From: CADEEN01 sp963816315
GTDB lineage: Bacteria > Pseudomonadota > Gammaproteobacteria > Burkholderiales > Burkholderiaceae_C
DNA length: 64,000 nt
NCBI GenBank assembly: GCA_963816315.1
Contig: CAWFJZ010000048.1
Coordinates: forward strand, 62,001 to 126,000
Direction: 5' to 3'
Positions 17,505 to 25,179 of the stretch are shown here, one piece after another. A program made the translations under genes and the position numbers. Positions within the stretch are counted from its first letter, which is position 1. Every line of letters begins with the position of its first letter. Below the pieces are notes generated by a model. The model was not told the DNA's origin, did no database searches, and saw only the letters and a list, made by a program, of their open reading frames with translations.

Positions 17505-19424
17505 TCAGTGGGTGTCCTTGTGCGGCAGGATCAGGAACGGGTCCGCTGCACGCCCTTCGTACAGCGCCCGCACGAGCGCGCCACGCTGCGCGAGCACGGC
17601 ACGCTGGTTGATCGAGCCCTTGTCCGTGACCTCGCCCTGGTCGATCGACGGCGGCTCGGCCAGCACATGCAAGCGTGCGACGCGGTTGGCGCTGCCGGTG
17701 GACGCGCGCCACAAACGGTCGGCGAGCACCTGGAAGAAGACGCGCACGCGCGCGTCGTGCAGCACCTCGGGCAGCGGCGTGCCGGCCGGCAGCCCGGCGA
17801 GGCGGCGGCATTCGTCGGCGCGCGGGAACAGCAGCGCACCGACCTCGTCGCGGTTCAGGCCGGTGATCACCGCGTCCTGCACGCACGGGTCGCCGGCCGC
17901 GACGATCTTGGCGCGCAGCGGGCCGACGCTGACGAAGGTGCCGGTCGAGAGCTTGAAGTCCTCTGCCGTGCGGCCGTCGAAGAGCAGGCCGAGTTGCGGG
18001 TTCGCGGCGTCGATCCACTTCACCGCGTCGCCGGTGCGATAGAAACCTTCGTCGTCGAACGCAGCGGCGCTTTGTTCGGCCGCGCGCCAGTAGCCGGGCA
18101 TGACGTTGGGGCCGCGAAAGCGGATCTCCAACTTGCCGTCCACCGGCACGAGCTTGGCCTCGACGCCGGGCACCGGCAGGCCGATGTGGCCCGACGCGAC
18201 ATCGGTGCCGACGGCAAAGGTGCACGACGGCGCGGTCTCGGTCATGCCCAGGCCGGTGATCACGCGCACACGCTCGCCCGTCGCGGCCTCGGCATGCGCA
18301 TGCATCTTGTCCCACACCGGCTGGGCGAGCGCTGCGCCGGCGAACATGGTGGCTTTGCAGCGTTTGAACAGCGTGTCGCGCAGCAGCGTGTCGCTGTTCA
18401 TCGCCGTGGCGATTTCTTCGAGGCCCTTGGGCACGTTGAAGTAGATCGTCGGCGAGATCTCGCGCAGGTTGCGCAGCGTCTCGGCCATGCCCGAGGGCGT
18501 GGGCTTGCCGTCGTCGATGTAGAGCGTGCCGCCGTTGTAGAGCGCGAGGCCGACGTTGTGGCTGCCACCGAACACATGGTTCCACGGCAGCCAATCGACG
18601 AGCACCGGCGGTTCGTCGGCATCGGCGAGGAAGCCCAGGCACTGGCGGATCATCTGCTGGTTGGCGCACAGCATGCGGTGCGTCGTCATCACGCCCTTCG
18701 GATCCTTGGTCGAGCCCGAGGTGAAGAGCAGCTTGGCGATCGTGTCGGGGCCGACGGCCGCATGTGCAGCGGCCAGCGTCGAGCCGGGTTTGGCAGCGAG
18801 CAGGCGCTCGAACTCCTGCGCGCCGACGACGCGAATGGCGTCGCCCGGCACCACGGCGTCGATCGCTTTGGCATACGACGCATCGCTGGCATAGACGAGG
18901 CCCGGCGTCACCTTGCCGACGATGTAGCGCAGCTTGCCGAAGTCTTGCGACACCAGGGAATAGGCTGTCGAGACCGGCACGTAAGGCACGCCGGCCCACA
19001 GCGCGCCGAGGGCCAACGTCAGGTGTTCGAGATCGTTGCCGGAGAGGATCGCCAGCGGTCGCTCGGCGGTCAGGCCGCGGTCGAGCAGCGCTTGGCCCAC
19101 GGCCTGTGCGCGCACGAGCATCTGCGCGTAGCTGATGCGCCGCCATTCGCCGCCGCCTTCGCGTTTTGCAACGAACGTTCGATGTGACGCGGTGTGTGCC
19201 CAATGTTCCAGCCGGTCGGTGATGCGGGCTGGAAAGGGCCGCAGCGCCTCCGTCGAGCGTACGAGCGTGCTGCCGTCGGCGCGCGTTTCGACCACCGCTT
19301 CGACGCAGCCGCCCACCTGCGCATCGCGATAACGTGGCGCCCCCACGCACGACGAGTACGTCGCGCTGCCCCCCGAGGGGGCGTCGCCCGGCTTCGGGCG
19401 GCCGTGCGCCGGGCGTGTGCTCAC
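17505..19424 (-). CDS. fcs: feruloyl-CoA synthetase-type CoA ligase
   Basis: This 639-residue AMP-forming ligase activates a hydroxycinnamate to its CoA thioester. It carries LLFTSGSTKDPKGV (P-loop), VDWLPWNHVFGG, TGLGMTETAPS and LFDGRTAEDFKLSTG, the last typical of the feruloyl-CoA synthetase branch. The GTG start overlaps the preceding crotonase stop. The first about 30 codons are translated from a REP-like element (19337-19423), so the native N-terminus may start later, near APRYRDAQVGG. Neighbours support a role in ferulate, p-coumarate or caffeate degradation. The exact substrate is not certain. Confidence 0.85.
   Translation of the reverse strand: MSTRPAHGRPKPGDAPSGGSATYSSCVGAPRYRDAQVGGCVEAVVETRADGSTLVRSTEALRPFPARITDRLEHWAHTASHRTFVAKREGGGEWRRISYAQMLVRAQAVGQALLDRGLTAERPLAILSGNDLEHLTLALGALWAGVPYVPVSTAYSLVSQDFGKLRYIVGKVTPGLVYASDASYAKAIDAVVPGDAIRVVGAQEFERLLAAKPGSTLAAAHAAVGPDTIAKLLFTSGSTKDPKGVMTTHRMLCANQQMIRQCLGFLADADEPPVLVDWLPWNHVFGGSHNVGLALYNGGTLYIDDGKPTPSGMAETLRNLREISPTIYFNVPKGLEEIATAMNSDTLLRDTLFKRCKATMFAGAALAQPVWDKMHAHAEAATGERVRVITGLGMTETAPSCTFAVGTDVASGHIGLPVPGVEAKLVPVDGKLEIRFRGPNVMPGYWRAAEQSAAAFDDEGFYRTGDAVKWIDAANPQLGLLFDGRTAEDFKLSTGTFVSVGPLRAKIVAAGDPCVQDAVITGLNRDEVGALLFPRADECRRLAGLPAGTPLPEVLHDARVRVFFQVLADRLWRASTGSANRVARLHVLAEPPSIDQGEVTDKGSINQRAVLAQRGALVRALYEGRAADPFLILPHKDTH
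19337..19423. repeat. REP-like palindromic element, copy 2, inside the fcs 5' end
   Basis: The element has the same framework as 9422-9505: GCGCCCCCA, then CCCCCCGAGGGGG (19369-19381), then GCCCGGCTTCGGGC and GGCGGCC. Unlike copy 1 it is not intergenic. It occupies the first codons of fcs up to the GTG at 19424 and abuts the end of the crotonase gene. Confidence 0.65.
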
Positions 19425-20233
19425 GATCCTTTCACCACCTTGCCCGCGCGCCCTTCGAGAAAGGCGCGCAGCCGCTCCTGCGCTTCAGGCGTGCTCTCGG
19501 CCACCGCGGCCATCAGCGACTCGGTGAACAGGCCTTCGCTCTGCGACTGGTCGGCGATGCGCGGCAGCGCGTGCATCACGGCAAAGTTCGACATCGGCGC
19601 GTTGCTGGCGATGCGCTCGGCCAGCGCGAGCGCTTTCGCCAGCGACTCGCCTTCGGGCACGAGGTACTGCGACAGGCCGATCTGCTGGCCCTCCTCGGCA
19701 TCGAAGACGCGGCCGGTCATCATCAGATCGGTCATGCGCGCCACGCCGATCAGGCGGGGAATCCGCGCCGCGCCGCCGCCGCCGACGAAGATGCCGCGCT
19801 GGCCTTCGGGCAGGCCGTAGTAGGTGCTGTTGTCGGCGACGCGGATGTGGCAAGCCGACGCGAGTTCCAGGCCGCCGCCGACGACCGCGCCATGCAGCGC
19901 CGCGACGACCGGCACGCTGCCGAACTGGATCGCATCGAACGCGGCATGCCACATGCGCGAGTGCAGCACGCCGCTGTGGATGTCGCGCGCCACCAGTTCC
20001 GACAGATCCAGGCCGGCGCAGAAGTGGCTGCCGTCGCCGCTGATCACGGCCGCGCGCACGCCTTCGGGCAGATTGATGAAGACGGTGTGCAGCTGCTGGA
20101 TCAGCGGGTCGGACAGCGCGTTGCGCTTGGCCGGCCGATTCAGGCGCACATGCAGCACCGGGCCGCCGATGCTGACCTGCAGCAGGTCCAGAGAAGCCAG
20201 CAATCCAGAGACGGCGACGAAGGCGTTTGTCAT
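19421..20233 (-). CDS. enoyl-CoA hydratase/crotonase family protein
   Basis: This 270-residue crotonase-fold protein shows LHVRLNRPAKRNALS, the oxyanion-hole segments SHFCAGLDLSEL and ALHGAVVGGGLELAS, and LPEGQRGIFVGGGGAARIPRLIG. Its position before a feruloyl-CoA synthetase suggests that it hydrates or cleaves the CoA thioester. Its sequence differs from the classic Ech/HCHL hydratase-lyase N-terminus, so the reaction is inferred. It is the first gene of the five-gene operon, with an ATG at 20233. A vanillin-type aldehyde dehydrogenase, expected next in the pathway, is absent from this window. Confidence 0.8.
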   Translation of the reverse strand: MTNAFVAVSGLLASLDLLQVSIGGPVLHVRLNRPAKRNALSDPLIQQLHTVFINLPEGVRAAVISGDGSHFCAGLDLSELVARDIHSGVLHSRMWHAAFDAIQFGSVPVVAALHGAVVGGGLELASACHIRVADNSTYYGLPEGQRGIFVGGGGAARIPRLIGVARMTDLMMTGRVFDAEEGQQIGLSQYLVPEGESLAKALALAERIASNAPMSNFAVMHALPRIADQSQSEGLFTESLMAAVAESTPEAQERLRAFLEGRAGKVVKGS

Positions 20234-20238
20234 GCCCC

Positions 20239-20263
20239 AATATAGTTTTTCTTCGAAACTACA
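20239..20263 (-). promoter_or_regulatory. candidate MarR operator and -10 box before the catabolic operon
   Basis: The inverted repeat TATAGTTT (20241-20248) / AAACTACA (20256-20263) is separated by 7 bases, with 7 of 8 positions paired and a central TTCGAA overlap. On the minus strand TATATT (20244-20239) looks like a -10 box ending 5 bases before the ATG, so the transcript may be nearly leaderless. A MarR dimer bound here would block transcription. No good -35 box is visible. Confidence 0.5.
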
Positions 20264-20377
20264 TCCTCCGGAAGAACCCGCGCCACCAGAACACTAAAGC
20301 CGCCGGGCCAACGGTTCTCCGTTCACACCGTTGTCTGAAGACGAAGCGCCCACGGCTTCACCGTCGGGATCGAACCG

Positions 20378-20830
20378 TCAGAACGACGCGCACACCGGTT
20401 CATCGACGCGCAGCACCGACTGCTGCGCAAAGCGCGCCTTGTAGCGGCTGCGAATCTCCTCGACCTTGTCGCTCTCCTGCTTGTCGAAGCGGTAGAGCAG
20501 GATCAGCACTTTCGCAGGTTCTTTTTCGACAGGGCTGTTGGCCGAGGCGCGGAACTGCCCTTTGCCGTCGATGACGGTCAGGCCATCGGGAAACAGCGGC
20601 GTCACCACCATGTCGAGAAAGCCCTGGAACTCCTGCTCCGAGATTTCGCCGGCGGGTGAATTGCGGCCGAAGAAGAGTTCGGTGCGCTGCAGGCGCTGGC
20701 CGTGCAGCACCGTCGTGCACAGCCGTGCTTCGCTGGCAGTGTCGGCGTGGGGGCCGCGCTGCGCGAGCAGCGTGCCCGCGGGCGCGCACAAGGCCAGCGC
20801 GATCAGAAGGCGGCGTGAGAGACGTGTCAT
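20378..20830 (-). CDS. exported DUF3574 family protein
   Basis: This 150-residue protein has a signal peptide (MTRLSRRLLIALALCAPAGTLLAQ) followed by a DUF3574 domain with LQRTELFFGRNSPAGEISEQ, FQGFLDMVVTPLFPDGLTV and VLILLYRFDKQESDKVEEI. The family is widespread in proteobacteria and has no known function; it probably acts in the periplasm. The ATG at 20830 is preferred over a TTG four codons upstream because the signal peptide starts there. The gene stands alone between tRNA-Ser and the ferulate-type operon. Confidence 0.8.
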   Translation of the reverse strand: MTRLSRRLLIALALCAPAGTLLAQRGPHADTASEARLCTTVLHGQRLQRTELFFGRNSPAGEISEQEFQGFLDMVVTPLFPDGLTVIDGKGQFRASANSPVEKEPAKVLILLYRFDKQESDKVEEIRSRYKARFAQQSVLRVDEPVCASF

Positions 20831-20908
20831 GGCGTGCTCCAAGAATCGTTTGCACGCATCGTCGGCGGACAGCGCCTGCGGCGTCTTGGAGATTCACGAC
20901 AGACCGCG

Positions 20909-20996
20909 TGGCGGAGGCTGTGAGATTCGAACTCACGGACCCTTGCGGGTCGGCAGTTTTCAAGACTGCTGGGTTAAACCGCTCCCCCAAGCCTCC
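20909..20996 (-). tRNA. tRNA-Ser (anticodon UGA)
   Basis: On the minus strand the molecule begins GGAGGCTTGGGGGAGCGG at 20996 and ends AGCCTCCG plus an encoded CCA at 20909. The 7-bp acceptor stem GGAGGCT/AGCCTCC pairs fully. The anticodon loop CTTGAAA carries TGA. The long variable arm (CCGACCCGCAAGGGTCCG region) is typical of serine tRNAs, and the T arm contains GTTCGAATC. It reads UCN codons. Confidence 0.95.
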
Positions 20997-21058
20997 TCGG
21001 TATGCCGAGCGGTTGAACTTTAACCCGTGGGACACTGCGCGCCGATTTCCCACAGCGC

Positions 21059-22258
21059 ATGAACACCACCGAGATCTTCCTCATCGCGATGATCATCATC
21101 TTCGCGCTGCCGTACCTCATCTGGCGCCTGGGCCGCACCGACTACTGGGCGCCGCTGGTGGTGGTGCAGATCATCACCGGCATCCTGCTCGGCCCCGGTG
21201 TGCTCGGTGCCGCGCTTCCCGAGTACTACCAATTCGTCTTCAACCCGCAGGTCGTCACGGCGTTGAACGGTGTGGCCTGGTGGGCGGTGATGCTGTTCGT
21301 CTGGATCGCCGGCATCGAGCTCGATTTGCGCCAGGCCTGGCAGCGCCGCGCCGAGACGGGCCTGACCGCCGCTCTGGCGCTCGGCGCGCCGCTGGCAATG
21401 GGCTGCGCAGCCGCGCTGCTGCTGCCGGGCGGCGGCTGGCGCGGGCCGCTCGGCGAGCATTGGCAGTTCCTGCTCGGCATCGGCATGGCGTGCGCGGTGA
21501 CGGCGCTGCCGATCCTGATCCTGCTGATGGAGAAGTTGTCGATCCTGCGCCAGCCGCTCGGCCAGCGCATCCTGCGCTATGCCAGTTTGGACGACATCGC
21601 GATCTGGGGCGTGCTGGCGCTGATCCTGCTCGACTGGCAGCGCGTCGGCCGCCAAGCCACGTTCCTGGCGCTGTTCGCGCTCGCCGCTGCGGCCGTGCGT
21701 TGGGCGATGCCGCGCTTGCCCGAGCGCGACCGCTGGTACATCGCGGTGGTCTGGCTCGCCGCCATTTCGTTCGGCGCCGATTGGTCGGGCCTGCACTTCA
21801 TGGTCGGCGCCTTTCTCGCCGGCGCGGTGCTCGATTCCGAGTGGTTCGATCAGCGCGAGATGGACCAGCTGCGCCACCACGTGCTGCTGGTGCTGATGCC
21901 GGTGTTCTTTCTCTCGACCGGCCTGCGCACGGCGTGGGCGGTGGGCGGCGCGTCGGTGTTCGTCGCCGCGGCGATCCTGCTCGTCGCCTCGGTGGCCGGC
22001 AAGCTCGCCGGCGTTGGCCTGGCCGGCAAGCTGCTCGGCTGGACGCGGCATGAGACTTGGACCATCGGCTGGCTGCTGCAGACCAAGGCGCTGATCATGA
22101 TCATCTTCGCCAACGTGCTGCTCGACAAACAGATCATCAGCGCCGACACCTTCACCGCGCTGCTGATCATGGCGGTGGCGAGCACGATGCTGACGGTGCC
22201 GGTGGTGACGCCGCTGTTGAAGAAGATGGGGCTGGCGGGGCGGCCGGTCAGTCGGTGA
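21059..22258 (+). CDS. cation:proton antiporter (CPA2/Kef-NhaS type)
   Basis: This 399-residue inner-membrane protein has about 11-12 hydrophobic helices and no cytoplasmic TrkA domain. It shows ITGILLGPGVLGAALPEYYQ, VWIAGIELDLRQAW, a YASLDDIAIWGVLAL core with the acidic pair expected for ion exchange, and GADWSGLHFMVGAFLAGAVL. It probably exchanges Na+ or K+ for protons. It lies alone between tRNA-Ser and the PmrA-type box of the next gene, and no partner gene is seen. The ion specificity cannot be told. Confidence 0.88.
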   Translation: MNTTEIFLIAMIIIFALPYLIWRLGRTDYWAPLVVVQIITGILLGPGVLGAALPEYYQFVFNPQVVTALNGVAWWAVMLFVWIAGIELDLRQAWQRRAETGLTAALALGAPLAMGCAAALLLPGGGWRGPLGEHWQFLLGIGMACAVTALPILILLMEKLSILRQPLGQRILRYASLDDIAIWGVLALILLDWQRVGRQATFLALFALAAAAVRWAMPRLPERDRWYIAVVWLAAISFGADWSGLHFMVGAFLAGAVLDSEWFDQREMDQLRHHVLLVLMPVFFLSTGLRTAWAVGGASVFVAAAILLVASVAGKLAGVGLAGKLLGWTRHETWTIGWLLQTKALIMIIFANVLLDKQIISADTFTALLIMAVASTMLTVPVVTPLLKKMGLAGRPVSR

Positions 22259-22285
22259 GTTCTCAACGACCGCCTTGATGCGAGC

Positions 22286-22302
22286 CTTAAGTGTCGATTA
22301 AG
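22286..22302 (+). promoter_or_regulatory. PmrA/QseB-type box 1, upstream of the Omp85-like gene
   Basis: CTTAAGTGTCGATTAAG is a direct repeat of (C/A)TTAAG with an 11-base period, the layout bound by PmrA/QseB response regulators. Exactly 10 bases downstream is CAAGACT (22313-22319), a weak -10 box in the position expected for a PmrA-activated promoter. The start codon at 22327 would then lie at or next to the transcription start. Confidence 0.7.
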
Positions 22303-22326
22303 TCAGCGGCCGCAAGACTCGCGGCC

Positions 22327-24033
22327 ATGAGTTCGAGCCCTCGGCGGTTCTGCACGGCAGCAGGCGTTGTGCCCGATGTCCTGACGGTCAAGCCGGTCCT
22401 GCTCGGTGGCCGCGTCGCGTCTTGCGTCATCGTGCTGGCCGCCTTCCTGCAGGGGGCAGCTCGTGCGCAAGAACCGCCGCAGCCGCTGCCGACGTTTGCC
22501 CAGATGGAGGCAGCGGGGGCCAGGATCGGCGAGATCCGCGTCGTCATCCAGGACATCTTCGACACGGCGGACCCGAGAGAAGACAAGCTGCTTTTCCGTT
22601 GGGCGAATGCGCTGCACATCAAAACCCGCCCCGGTGTCATCGAGCGCGCACTGCTGTTCAAGAGGGGCCAGCCGCTTTCGGTGCGCGTGCTCGAAGAGAC
22701 CGAGCGCCTGCTGCGCAGCAACCGCTATCTCTACGAGGTGCAGTTCCGTCCGCTGGCCTACCGCGACGGCGTGGTCGATATCGAAGTGATGACGCGCGAC
22801 ACCTGGACGCTCGATCCCGGCGTCAGCGCCGGCCGCACGGGCGGGGCCAATTCGAGCGGCATTCACATCAAGGAGTACAACCTGCTCGGCACCGGAACGT
22901 CGATCAGCTTCGGCCGCCGCAAGAACGTCGACCGCACCCGCAACGAGTTCCAGTTCTCCAACGACCGCGCGTTCGGCACCTGGACCTCGCTGGCCTACAG
23001 CCACGCCGCGAACAGCGACGGCCGGGGCGACGCGGCGTCCGTGGTGCGACCGTTCTACGCACTCGACGCGCGCTGGGCGGCCGGCGTCACGGCGTCGAAG
23101 GACGATCGCATCGACTCCGTCTACAACGCCGGCAAAGTGGTCAGCCAGTACCGGCACCGCGAGAAGCAGGCCGAAGTCTTCGGCGGCTGGTCGCCCGGGC
23201 TGGTCGAGGGCTGGGTGCAGCGCTACTCGCTCGGTGTCAGCCTGCAAGACGATGCGTACGCGAACGAGGCCGGAGCGTCCGCGCCGCCGCAGCTTCCGGC
23301 CGACCAGAAGCTGGTGGCGCCGTTCGTGCGCTACGAACTGATCGAGGACCGCTTCGAGCGGGAGTTGAACCGCAATCTGATCGGCCGGCCGGAATTCTTC
23401 GCGCTCGGCTTGCACTCGACGCTTCAACTGGGCCGCGCCTCGACCGGGCTCGGCTCGAGCCGCGACGCCTGGCTCTACTCGGCTTCGATCAGCCGCGGCT
23501 TCGAGCCGTTGCCCGATCACATCCTGATCACGTCAGCCAAAATCGCCGGGCAGTATGCGGATGGGCAGGTGCAGCGCCAGCGCGTCGGTGCGCAGGCCCA
23601 GTACTACCTGCCGCAGGGCAAGCGCTGGTTGTTCTACGCGGCCGCGTCAGCCGACATGCTCACCCGCTCCGATCCCGCCGATGCGCTGCTGCTCGGCGGT
23701 GACAACGGCTTGCGCGGCTACCCGTTGCGCTACCAGAGCGGCAACCGGCGAGCCCTCTTCACCGTCGAAGAGCGCTTCTACACCGATCTGTACGTGTGGC
23801 GGCTGTTCCGCATCGGCGGCGCGGCGTTCTTCGATACCGGCCGCGCCTGGGGCGGCGACAACACCAACCTCGTCAACCCCGGCTGGCTCAGCAATGCCGG
23901 ACTCGGCCTGCGCATCGTCAGCGCGCGTGCGGCGTTCAGCAACGTGCTCCATGTCGATCTCGCGTTGCCGCTCAACACCACGCCGGACATCAAGAGGGTG
24001 CAATTCCTGGTCAAGTCCAAGACCAGCTTCTAA
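22327..24033 (+). CDS. Omp85/BamA-like outer-membrane protein with one POTRA domain
   Basis: This 568-residue protein has a signal region (VASCVIVLAAFLQGAARAQ) and then a single POTRA-like domain (about 50-150: IGEIRVVIQDIFDT, RALLFKRGQPLSVRVLEETE, LLRSNRYLYEVQF). A long beta-barrel follows, with the Omp85 motifs GGDNGLRGYPLRYQSG and VWRLFRIGGAAFFDTGRAW near the C-terminus, which ends in phenylalanine. BamA has five POTRA domains, so this is a different member, perhaps one that inserts or exports a specific substrate. The ATG at 22327 is used; a GTG at 22291 lies inside the regulatory box. Confidence 0.82.
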   Translation: MSSSPRRFCTAAGVVPDVLTVKPVLLGGRVASCVIVLAAFLQGAARAQEPPQPLPTFAQMEAAGARIGEIRVVIQDIFDTADPREDKLLFRWANALHIKTRPGVIERALLFKRGQPLSVRVLEETERLLRSNRYLYEVQFRPLAYRDGVVDIEVMTRDTWTLDPGVSAGRTGGANSSGIHIKEYNLLGTGTSISFGRRKNVDRTRNEFQFSNDRAFGTWTSLAYSHAANSDGRGDAASVVRPFYALDARWAAGVTASKDDRIDSVYNAGKVVSQYRHREKQAEVFGGWSPGLVEGWVQRYSLGVSLQDDAYANEAGASAPPQLPADQKLVAPFVRYELIEDRFERELNRNLIGRPEFFALGLHSTLQLGRASTGLGSSRDAWLYSASISRGFEPLPDHILITSAKIAGQYADGQVQRQRVGAQAQYYLPQGKRWLFYAAASADMLTRSDPADALLLGGDNGLRGYPLRYQSGNRRALFTVEERFYTDLYVWRLFRIGGAAFFDTGRAWGGDNTNLVNPGWLSNAGLGLRIVSARAAFSNVLHVDLALPLNTTPDIKRVQFLVKSKTSF

Positions 24034-24041
24034 CTTGCCGG

Positions 24042-24058
24042 GTTAAGTGCCGATTAAG
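24042..24058 (+). promoter_or_regulatory. PmrA/QseB-type box 2, upstream of the glycosyltransferase operon
   Basis: GTTAAGTGCCGATTAAG repeats TTAAG with an 11-base period. It is followed after exactly 10 bases by CAAGATT (24069-24075), the same -10-like sequence and spacing as at box 1. The predicted transcript would carry a leader of about 27 bases that includes the GGAGG ribosome site before the ATG at 24109. Confidence 0.75.
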
Positions 24059-24108
24059 TCTGCCGCGCCAAGATTTGCAACTCTGCACACGAGCCCGTGG
24101 AGGCCTGC

Positions 24109-25179
24109 ATGAGTCGACTCCTCGCCCCCCGATTGGTCGAAGCCGAGCGGCCACCGGCCAGCGCCGTCGATCGCGCCAAGGCCGCTCGACCGTTGCACGC
24201 TGCCGATGACGCGACGGCTTCCAAATGGCGCGAAGCGCCGTCGATGTCCTGCGTCATCCCTTGTCGCAACGAAGCGCAGAACCTGGCGCGCCTGCTGCCG
24301 CTGCTGGTCGAGACGCTCGATCGCTGCACGCATGCCTGGGAAATCGTTCTCGTCGACGACGGCAGCACCGACGGCACCGAGCAGCTGACGGCGGCTTGGG
24401 CCCGGCAACCCGGCTTTCGCGTGCTGCAACTGTCGCGCAACTTCGGCAAGGAGGCGGCGCTCACCGCCGGGCTGCAGGCCGCCACCGGCGAGGTCGTGGT
24501 GACGATGGACGCCGACCTGCAGCACTCGCCGGCGTTGATCCCGACCTTTCTCGATCATTGGCTGGCCGGCGCCGACGTCGCCTACGCCGTGCGTGAAAGT
24601 CGTCGTGACGAGAGCCGCTTCAAACGCGTCGGCGCGCGCTGCTTCTACGCGCTGGTCAACGCCGGCGACCGCTTCGAGGTGCCCGCGGGCGGTGGCGATT
24701 TCAGGTTGATGGACCGTCGCGTCGTCGACGCCCTCCTGTCGCTGCCCGAGCGCAACCGCTTCATGAAAGGGCTCTACGCCTGGGTCGGCTTCAAGGCCGT
24801 GCCGGTGCCGTATGTGCCCGACGCGCGCGCCCACGGGCACAGCCGGTTCAGCCCGCTGCGCCTCGTCCGCCTGTCGCTCGACGGACTGACCGCCTTCACG
24901 ACCTGGCCCTTGCGTGCCGTCAGCGCCGTCGGCTTCGCGCTGGCGTTGGCGGCGTTCGTCTATGGCGCCTACCTGACGCTGAGCTACTTCCTCTATGGTC
25001 ACAACGTCAGCGGCTGGACCACCATCGTCGTCAGTCTGATGCTGTTTGTCGGCATCCAACTGATCTCGCTGGGTATCGTCGGCGAATACGTGGGCCGGGT
25101 CTTCGAGGAAGTCAAAGCGCGGCCGCTGTTCGTCGTCAAGCGAGAACGGGGCCGCGGCATGAAATCGGTGCAGCGGTGA
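24109..25179 (+). CDS. ArnC/GtrB-like GT2 prenyl-phosphate glycosyltransferase
   Basis: This 356-residue protein has a GT2 domain (about 48-260) with CVIPCRNEAQNL, LVDDGSTDGTEQL, RNFGKEAALTAG and the metal-binding MDADLQHSP. Two C-terminal membrane helices follow, and the protein ends in EYVGRVFEEVKARPLF. Such enzymes load a sugar onto undecaprenyl phosphate. The next two genes encode an ArnT-like transferase and a YdjC-type deacetylase. This matches the Bordetella LgmABC and Francisella FlmF2-FlmK-NaxD sets, so the sugar is probably an N-acetylhexosamine destined for lipid A. The ATG at 24109 has a strong GGAGG site and overlaps the next gene at its stop. Confidence 0.85.
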   Translation: MSRLLAPRLVEAERPPASAVDRAKAARPLHAADDATASKWREAPSMSCVIPCRNEAQNLARLLPLLVETLDRCTHAWEIVLVDDGSTDGTEQLTAAWARQPGFRVLQLSRNFGKEAALTAGLQAATGEVVVTMDADLQHSPALIPTFLDHWLAGADVAYAVRESRRDESRFKRVGARCFYALVNAGDRFEVPAGGGDFRLMDRRVVDALLSLPERNRFMKGLYAWVGFKAVPVPYVPDARAHGHSRFSPLRLVRLSLDGLTAFTTWPLRAVSAVGFALALAAFVYGAYLTLSYFLYGHNVSGWTTIVVSLMLFVGIQLISLGIVGEYVGRVFEEVKARPLFVVKRERGRGMKSVQR

